Shown: positions 45,704-49,759 of the stretch, piece by piece
Numbering within the stretch: position 1 is the stretch's first letter
How the letters are laid out: each line of letters begins with the position of its first letter
Assembly: GCA_011525745.1 (NCBI GenBank)
Contig: WYBU01000040.1
Location: 1-49,759 of the forward strand
DNA length: 49,759 bases
Source: Planctomycetaceae bacterium
GTDB lineage: Bacteria; Planctomycetota; Phycisphaerae; UBA1845; UTPLA1
Direction: 5' to 3'
Translations under genes and position numbers: made by a program
The notes under the pieces: model-generated
What the model saw: the letters and a program-made list of their open reading frames with translations, nothing else
Told to the model about the DNA's origin: nothing
The model's database searches: none

Positions 45704-45747
45704 AGTAGCCGCCAGCACTCAGCGATCGGCTTTCAGCCGAAAACCGT

Positions 45748-45772
45748 CGTTTCCGCGCAGGCGGGAATCCAG
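45748..45772. repeat. Family D repeat, copy 3 (partial)
   Basis: GTTTCCGCGCAGGCGGGAAT then CCAGG, one arm of the MITE-like element at 22104. Confidence 0.6.
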
Positions 45773-46044
45773 GCCTACGCGCCGCTGCGTAGTTGTCGAC
45801 GGGATGGACCGAGTGGACGGCATGGACGCGCGAGACCTGGTCCGCCGGCACGCAATGGCAGATGACCCTGTCGTCGATCTCGCCTTGAATTGCGCGATGG
45901 CCGCTCCCCGCCTTCGTCGCTCCGATGCTCCCCCTGCTCGGGGACCGCTTCGTCGTCGTGCACGGTTCCCCGTTCCATGTGTTTCCCTTTGTGAATACCA
46001 ACGAAGAGTTTCTTCGCGCGCCGCAAGGCTTTTTTCCCTTCGCG

Positions 46045-46110
46045 CCTTCGTGCCTTTTTTGACTTCTCGACGTTTCGACTTTTCGACGTTTTATTTCGAC
46101 TTTCGACTTT
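46045..46110. repeat. Dispersed repeat F, copy 2
   Basis: CTTCGTGCCTTTTTTGACTT, then repeated GACGTTTCGACTTTTCGACG and TTTCGACTTTCGACTTTT words. It has the same composition as 27573-27606 and ends 15 bases before the mutS2 start. Confidence 0.75.
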
Positions 46111-46124
46111 TACAATCCTCCTTC

Positions 46125-48023
46125 GTGGATCCGCACACGCTCGAAAAACTCGAATTCGACCGCGTCCGCGAATTGCTGGCCGGTTACGCCCGCTGCGCAC
46201 TGGGTCGCACCCTCGCGCTGCGCCTTGGGCCGTCGCGCAAACGCAGCGAGATCGAGCACTGGCTTGAACAGCTTCGTCAGTTTCGCGATCTGATGGCTCA
46301 GCGCGGCATGCCGCCTTTCGGCGGAATCCGCGACGTGCGCGACATGATCCGCAAAGCCGAGCCGCCCAGCCCGCTGGAACCGCCCGACTTCGCCGCCATC
46401 GGCGAGACGCTCGCGGGTCTGGCCGCGCTGCGCGCCTGGCTGGACGATCTGCCGGCGTCCGCCGACCGGCTGCACAGCCTGCACCAGCGCCTCGGCGACT
46501 TCAGCCTTATCGCCGAGCGCATTCGCCGGACCATCGACGAAAAAGGCCGCGTCCGCGATGACGCCTCCGAGAAGCTCGAGCGCATCCGCGGCGCGATCGC
46601 CCGCGCCAAGGAAGAGATCCTGCGCGTCTTCGACCGCCTGCTTCAACGACCGGAAGTCGTCAAGTATCTTCAGTACGCCAACGCCACCTTTCATGACGAT
46701 CGCATGGTGCTGCCGCTGCGCACCGAGCAGCGCGGCCGCATCCCCGGCATCATTCACCGCAGCAGCGACTCCGGGCAGACGCTCTTCGTCGAGCCTGCCG
46801 AAGCCGTCTCGCTCAACAACACGCTCGTCGAGCTGGGGCAGGACGAGCAGAAGGAGATCGGTCGCATCCTGTGGCAGCTTGCGCACCTGCTGCTCTTCAA
46901 CCAGGCCGAAATCCTCCGCACGCTCGACGCCGCCGCGGTCATCGACCTGCTGACGGCCAAGACGCTTTACGCCGACGCCTTCCGCATGGCCGTGCCGATG
47001 CTCGCCCCAGACCGAAGGATGCTTCTGGCCGCCGCACGACATCCGCTCCTGCTCGCTCTGCGCGCCGCCGAACGCAAGGCCGGCCGCGACGCCGAACCCG
47101 TCGTGCCCATCGACATCCGCCTTGGCGACGACTTCGATCTGCTCGTCGTCACCGGTCCCAACACCGGCGGCAAGACCGCCGCGCTGAAGACCACCGGCCT
47201 GCTGGCTGTCATGGCGTTGTCGGGCCTGGCGATACCGGCCGCCACCGGCGCGACGGTGCCGCTGTTCGACGACGTGCTGATCGACGTGGGCGACGAACAG
47301 AGCCTGCAACAGTCGCTCAGCACGTTCAGCGCGCACCTCGCGCGGATCATGGACGTGCTGAAGCGCGCCGGCGCCAACACGCTGGTGCTGCTCGACGAGT
47401 TGGGGGCGGGGACCGATCCCGACGAGGGCGCGGCGCTGGGCTACGCCATCGTCGACGAGCTGCTGTCGCGCGGCTGCATGACGATCGTCACGACGCACCT
47501 GGGCGTGCTGAAATCGGTTGCCTTCGAACGCGATCGCGCCGAAAACGCGGCCGTACAATTCGATCACGAGTCCCTGAAGCCGACCTACGAGCTGCGCATC
47601 GGCGAACCGGGCGAGAGCAACGCCTTGCGCATCGCGCGGCGCCTGGGACTGCCGCGCGGCGTCCTTCAACGCGCCGAGGAGCATCTGGCCGGCCGGCGGC
47701 GCAGCCTTTCGCGGGCCATACGCGGCACGGTCGAAGTTCGACGCAAGGCGGAGGAGGCCCGCCGCGTCGCCGAGGAGGCGGCCCGACGCTCGACGAGCGA
47801 AGCCGAAGAACTGCGTCGCCGCAAGGTCGCGATGGAAGAACAGCAGCAGCGATTCGCCCGCTGGATGGAGTGCATCCAGTCGCTGCGCCCCGGCGACAAA
47901 GTCAAGCTCAAGCGCTTCGACCGCGAAGGGGTCATCGTTCGCGTGAAATTGACGCATCAGCAGGTCGTCGTCGCCGTCGGCGCGATGGAATACGAAGTGC
48001 CGCTGAGCGACATCGATGTTTGA
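46125..48023 (+). CDS. mutS2: MutS2-family ATPase lacking the Smr domain
   Basis: A 632-residue MutS-like ATPase linked to recombination control or ribosome-collision rescue. It has a helical clamp/lever region (about 1-290), Walker A VTGPNTGGKTAALKT (about 342-356), Walker B LVLLDELGAGTDPDEGAALG, and switch residues in TIVTTHLGVLK. A coiled-coil segment (about 530-585) is followed by a KOW-like end (LRPGDKVKLKRFDREGVIV). Typical MutS2 proteins have about 780 residues and end with an Smr endonuclease domain; here the stop comes directly after the KOW-like region and no Smr sequence follows in any frame I read. The GTG at 46125 is the start, because codons before it are repeat DNA. Confidence 0.92.
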   Translation: MDPHTLEKLEFDRVRELLAGYARCALGRTLALRLGPSRKRSEIEHWLEQLRQFRDLMAQRGMPPFGGIRDVRDMIRKAEPPSPLEPPDFAAIGETLAGLAALRAWLDDLPASADRLHSLHQRLGDFSLIAERIRRTIDEKGRVRDDASEKLERIRGAIARAKEEILRVFDRLLQRPEVVKYLQYANATFHDDRMVLPLRTEQRGRIPGIIHRSSDSGQTLFVEPAEAVSLNNTLVELGQDEQKEIGRILWQLAHLLLFNQAEILRTLDAAAVIDLLTAKTLYADAFRMAVPMLAPDRRMLLAAARHPLLLALRAAERKAGRDAEPVVPIDIRLGDDFDLLVVTGPNTGGKTAALKTTGLLAVMALSGLAIPAATGATVPLFDDVLIDVGDEQSLQQSLSTFSAHLARIMDVLKRAGANTLVLLDELGAGTDPDEGAALGYAIVDELLSRGCMTIVTTHLGVLKSVAFERDRAENAAVQFDHESLKPTYELRIGEPGESNALRIARRLGLPRGVLQRAEEHLAGRRRSLSRAIRGTVEVRRKAEEARRVAEEAARRSTSEAEELRRRKVAMEEQQQRFARWMECIQSLRPGDKVKLKRFDREGVIVRVKLTHQQVVVAVGAMEYEVPLSDIDV

Positions 48024-48356
48024 TGGATCTGCGATGAGCCGATTCGGGCAGGCGCTTTGGGACTGATCCGCACCGAAAGCACGGACATGGCGCCAACCCG
48101 CAAGCGCCCTTTTTTGTCCGAGCCGCAAGCGCCGGCGATGCGGACAGGCACGCTCGTCAGTCAACGGATTACGTCACATTATGTCAGTAAAGCCCAGAAA
48201 GGGCGATGAGAAACGCCGCAACCGGTTCGCGAATCCCCGCCGCCCTTCTCAATGTTCGCCACCCTGGCGAGTTGTCCTGCATGAACGCCGTCGCGCCGCC
48301 GCGGCGTGAAATGGAGAGGCCTCCCCTGCCGCGACCCCTCCTTCGCCGGCCGTCGG
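48024..48356. other. Spacer with hairpin and direct repeats
   Basis: No gene is seen between the converging mutS2 and Hpt genes. CGGACA (48082-48087) and TGTCCG (48115-48120) pair around a region holding a T-run (48110-48115), so this may be the mutS2 terminator. CCGCAAGCGCC is repeated at 48098-48108 and 48123-48133. Confidence 0.5.
48082..48120 (+). terminator. Possible terminator after mutS2
   Basis: A 6-bp stem (CGGACA/TGTCCG) encloses a CGCAAGCGCC and T6 stretch. The T-run lies inside rather than after the stem, so the call is weak. Confidence 0.3.
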
Positions 48357-48680
48357 TCAGAACGCCCGCGCGCGTTCGCACAGGTCCGCCAGCGCATTCA
48401 GCTCCGCCGCCAGCCGCACTCGCTCCGTCGCCAGGCGGGCACACTTTTCGACGGCGGCCGCGCCGGCCGTAATCTCCGGAAACCCATACCCGCCGGCCGA
48501 GCCTTTGAGTTGATGGGCCTTGGACACCAGGGGAAGGAAATCGCCCTCGCCAAGGCATCGCCGCATTTCCGCGACGCGGTGCGGCAGTTCGGCGACAAAC
48601 GCGGCGACCAGGGGCCGTAATTCGGGATCGCCCGCCAGTTCGCTGACAATCGGTCCATTGCCTTGTGAAATCGTGGTCAT
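48357..48680 (-). CDS. Stand-alone histidine phosphotransfer (Hpt) protein
   Basis: A 107-residue four-helix Hpt protein of a phosphorelay. The phospho-acceptor is H56 in SKAHQLKGSAGGYGF, the standard HxxKGxxxxxG motif. The rest is helical (LRPLVAAFVAELPHRVAEMR). The ATG at 48680 has a strong GGAAGGGG ribosome site seven to eight bases upstream, so the longer frame is not used. No kinase or response regulator lies nearby, so its partners are elsewhere. Confidence 0.9.
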   Translation of the reverse strand: MTTISQGNGPIVSELAGDPELRPLVAAFVAELPHRVAEMRRCLGEGDFLPLVSKAHQLKGSAGGYGFPEITAGAAAVEKCARLATERVRLAAELNALADLCERARAF

Positions 48681-48920
48681 ACGAATCCCCTTCCCCATGG
48701 GGCGAATGCAGGCGTGCGCTCGAACGGTCGCGGCCGGACTCAAACCGCGAGGCATCGACTCATTCATCGACCTCCGCCGGGCGAATTTGAGGAAAAAATG
48801 AGTCTCGATCGCCGCGGATCGCGTTGACGCGAGCGGAACGATCCGTTAGAACCCGTTCGTGACGCAATCGTTCTCGGACATTCAAGGAACCGTGGTCTTT
48901 GCGCAGCGAGGAGTCATGTC

Positions 48921-49607
48921 ATGTCTCGTGGGCGGGCAGTGAAGCTTGGCGTAACCTTGTGCATGATGTTTGGGCTGGCCGGGTGCGGACCGGACAAGGA
49001 CAAGCAAATCGCCGACCTGATGGCGGAGCGCGATGGATTACGGAAGGATCTCGCCGACCGTGACCGGCTGATGGCGGACGCCAATCAGCGTGAAGACGAC
49101 GCTCAGCGAACGATCCTGTCGCTGCGCGACCAGCTTGACGCAGCCCGAAAAGAGTTGGATGAGCGCGGATCGGAAGCCGAAGGCTGGATCGGTATGCCCG
49201 GCTTCGACATGATCAGCATCCAGGGCGAGGTGCTGTTCGACTCCGGCAAGGCCACGCTGCGGTCCGGCGCGTCGGGAACGCTCGATCGCATCGCGTCCGA
49301 CCTGCTCGGCCGGTTCGGCGACCGCGACATCTACGTCTTCGGACACACCGACACCGATCCCATTCGCAAGAGCGGCTGGAAAGACAACTGGGAGTTGGGC
49401 GCACAGCGCGCTCTGACGATCACGCGATATCTCGTGACCAAAGGCGTCAACCCAACGAAGATATCGGCCGTCAGTTGCGGCGAACATCGCGCCCGCGACA
49501 CCAACGCCAACGCCGCCGGTAAGCAACGGAATCGTCGCGTCGAGTTCTACGCCGTCGTTCCCAAGGCGGGCGGCGCCGCCGGCGCCGCCCGCGAAACCAG
49601 CCCCTAG
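48921..49607 (+). CDS. OmpA-family peptidoglycan-binding lipoprotein
   Basis: A 228-residue lipoprotein with signal VTLCMMFGLAGC (lipobox LAGC, C22). A coiled-coil stalk (about 28-85: QIADLMAERDGLRKDLADRD and TILSLRDQLDAARKELDERG) leads to an OmpA/MotB C-terminal domain (about 95-210). Motifs are VLFDSGKATLRSGASGTLDR, YVFGHTDTDP and GAQRALTITRYLV, then SCGEHRARDTNANAAGKQRN, which bind the diaminopimelate of peptidoglycan. It would anchor the outer membrane to the wall. It lies alone next to the IS element. Confidence 0.93.
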   Translation: MSRGRAVKLGVTLCMMFGLAGCGPDKDKQIADLMAERDGLRKDLADRDRLMADANQREDDAQRTILSLRDQLDAARKELDERGSEAEGWIGMPGFDMISIQGEVLFDSGKATLRSGASGTLDRIASDLLGRFGDRDIYVFGHTDTDPIRKSGWKDNWELGAQRALTITRYLVTKGVNPTKISAVSCGEHRARDTNANAAGKQRNRRVEFYAVVPKAGGAAGAARETSP

Positions 49608-49631
49608 GCAATCGTCCGGAAACAAGCTCCA

Positions 49632-49759
49632 CTAAGAGCCTATCCCAAAACCCCTGCTGCGCGGTAGGCGATGCAGGCCGAAGCCAAGTGTAGGAAAGCG
49701 GCGTAGTTGACCGACTTTTTTTCCCAGCGAATGAAAAGCCGCCGGAAGCGATTGAACCA
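49632..49759. mobile_element. IS5-family insertion sequence, one end
   Basis: The terminal sequence GAGCCTATCCCAAAA begins at 49636, right after CTAA (49632-49635), which fits the YTAR target duplication of the IS5 group. The element continues beyond the window. Confidence 0.8.
49640..49759 (-). CDS. IS5-family transposase, C-terminal end (partial)
   Basis: The last 39 residues of a DDE transposase read WFNRFRRLFIRWEKKSVNYA then AFLHLASACIAYRAAGVLG. This is the common C-terminus of IS5-family enzymes (RFRRLxIRWEKKxENYxAxLHxA). The stop codon lies within the terminal inverted repeat, as usual. The gene is cut by the window edge, so whether it is intact is unknown. Confidence 0.9.
   Translation of the reverse strand, partial: WFNRFRRLFIRWEKKSVNYAAFLHLASACIAYRAAGVLG

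Larger units (their letters stand above)
45682..46124. other. 443-base spacer made of stacked repeats
   Basis: It holds, in order, repeat E (45684-45703), repeat D (45748-45772), a degenerate 12-base tandem word GATGGACCGAGT/GGACGGCATGGA (about 45802-45835) and a stretch typical of planctomycete spacers (TTTGTGAATACC near 45987). It ends with repeat F (46045-46110). A plus-strand frame crosses it and runs into mutS2, but it is not protein-like. Confidence 0.7.

Overview
The window is GC-rich bacterial chromosomal DNA that most resembles the phylum Planctomycetota. The evidence is a prepilin-type protein carrying the H-X9-DG motif (25905-26822), an RHS protein with an Asp-rich DxDxDGDxD-type spacer (117-1142), pairs of tiny lipoproteins, and above all intergenic spacers packed with short dispersed repeats of kinds I know from planctomycete genomes. 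The class cannot be decided from the sequence. No rRNA, tRNA or CRISPR array was seen.

Layout. 1-1458: 3' remnant of an RHS polymorphic-toxin gene with a JAMM-like tip, broken by a 41-bp tandem hairpin repeat. 1533-3047: two small lipoproteins and an RluA-family pseudouridine synthase. 3318-6953: GT2 glycosyltransferase, a His-rich membrane protein, fructose-1,6-bisphosphatase, and an ArfB-like ribosome-rescue hydrolase. 7327-16836: GH63-like glucosidase, aquaporin coupled to a GMC oxidoreductase, an exported two-domain VOC protein, and a fused lysophospholipid/ornithine-lipid-type acyltransferase. 17040-18730: a small, lower-GC island with a truncated adenine methylase, an unknown 119-residue protein and a PLD-family nuclease with a winged-helix-like tail, probably restriction-modification debris. 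19078-22039 (-): overlapping DinB-like, NRDE and DedA/ATP-grasp fusion genes. 22259-25712 (-): a five-gene membrane redox operon (two tiny membrane proteins, ferric-reductase-like/Rieske fusion, Cys/His-motif anchored protein, thioredoxin-fold/YHS protein). 25905-35190: prepilin-like protein, thioesterase, alpha/beta hydrolase, MFS transporter, TPR protein, DNA polymerase III delta, lipoprotein, RRM protein. 35383-44451: GT2 enzyme, orphan RbsA-type ATPase divergent from a SulP transporter, stand-alone molybdopterin oxidoreductase divergent from a condensation-domain-like acyltransferase. 44623-49607: dihydrouridine synthase, MutS2 without an Smr domain, Hpt protein, OmpA-family lipoprotein. 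The right edge cuts into an IS5-family element.

Functionally this is mostly a housekeeping and accessory mix. The tightest gene teams are the redox operon (all junctions but the last overlapping or close), the DinB/NRDE/DedA-ATP-grasp trio (overlapping ends), and the aquaporin-GMC pair. The most striking DNA-level feature is the set of at least six short repeat families that fill nearly every spacer. One of them has ten copies here, and another interrupts the RHS gene.
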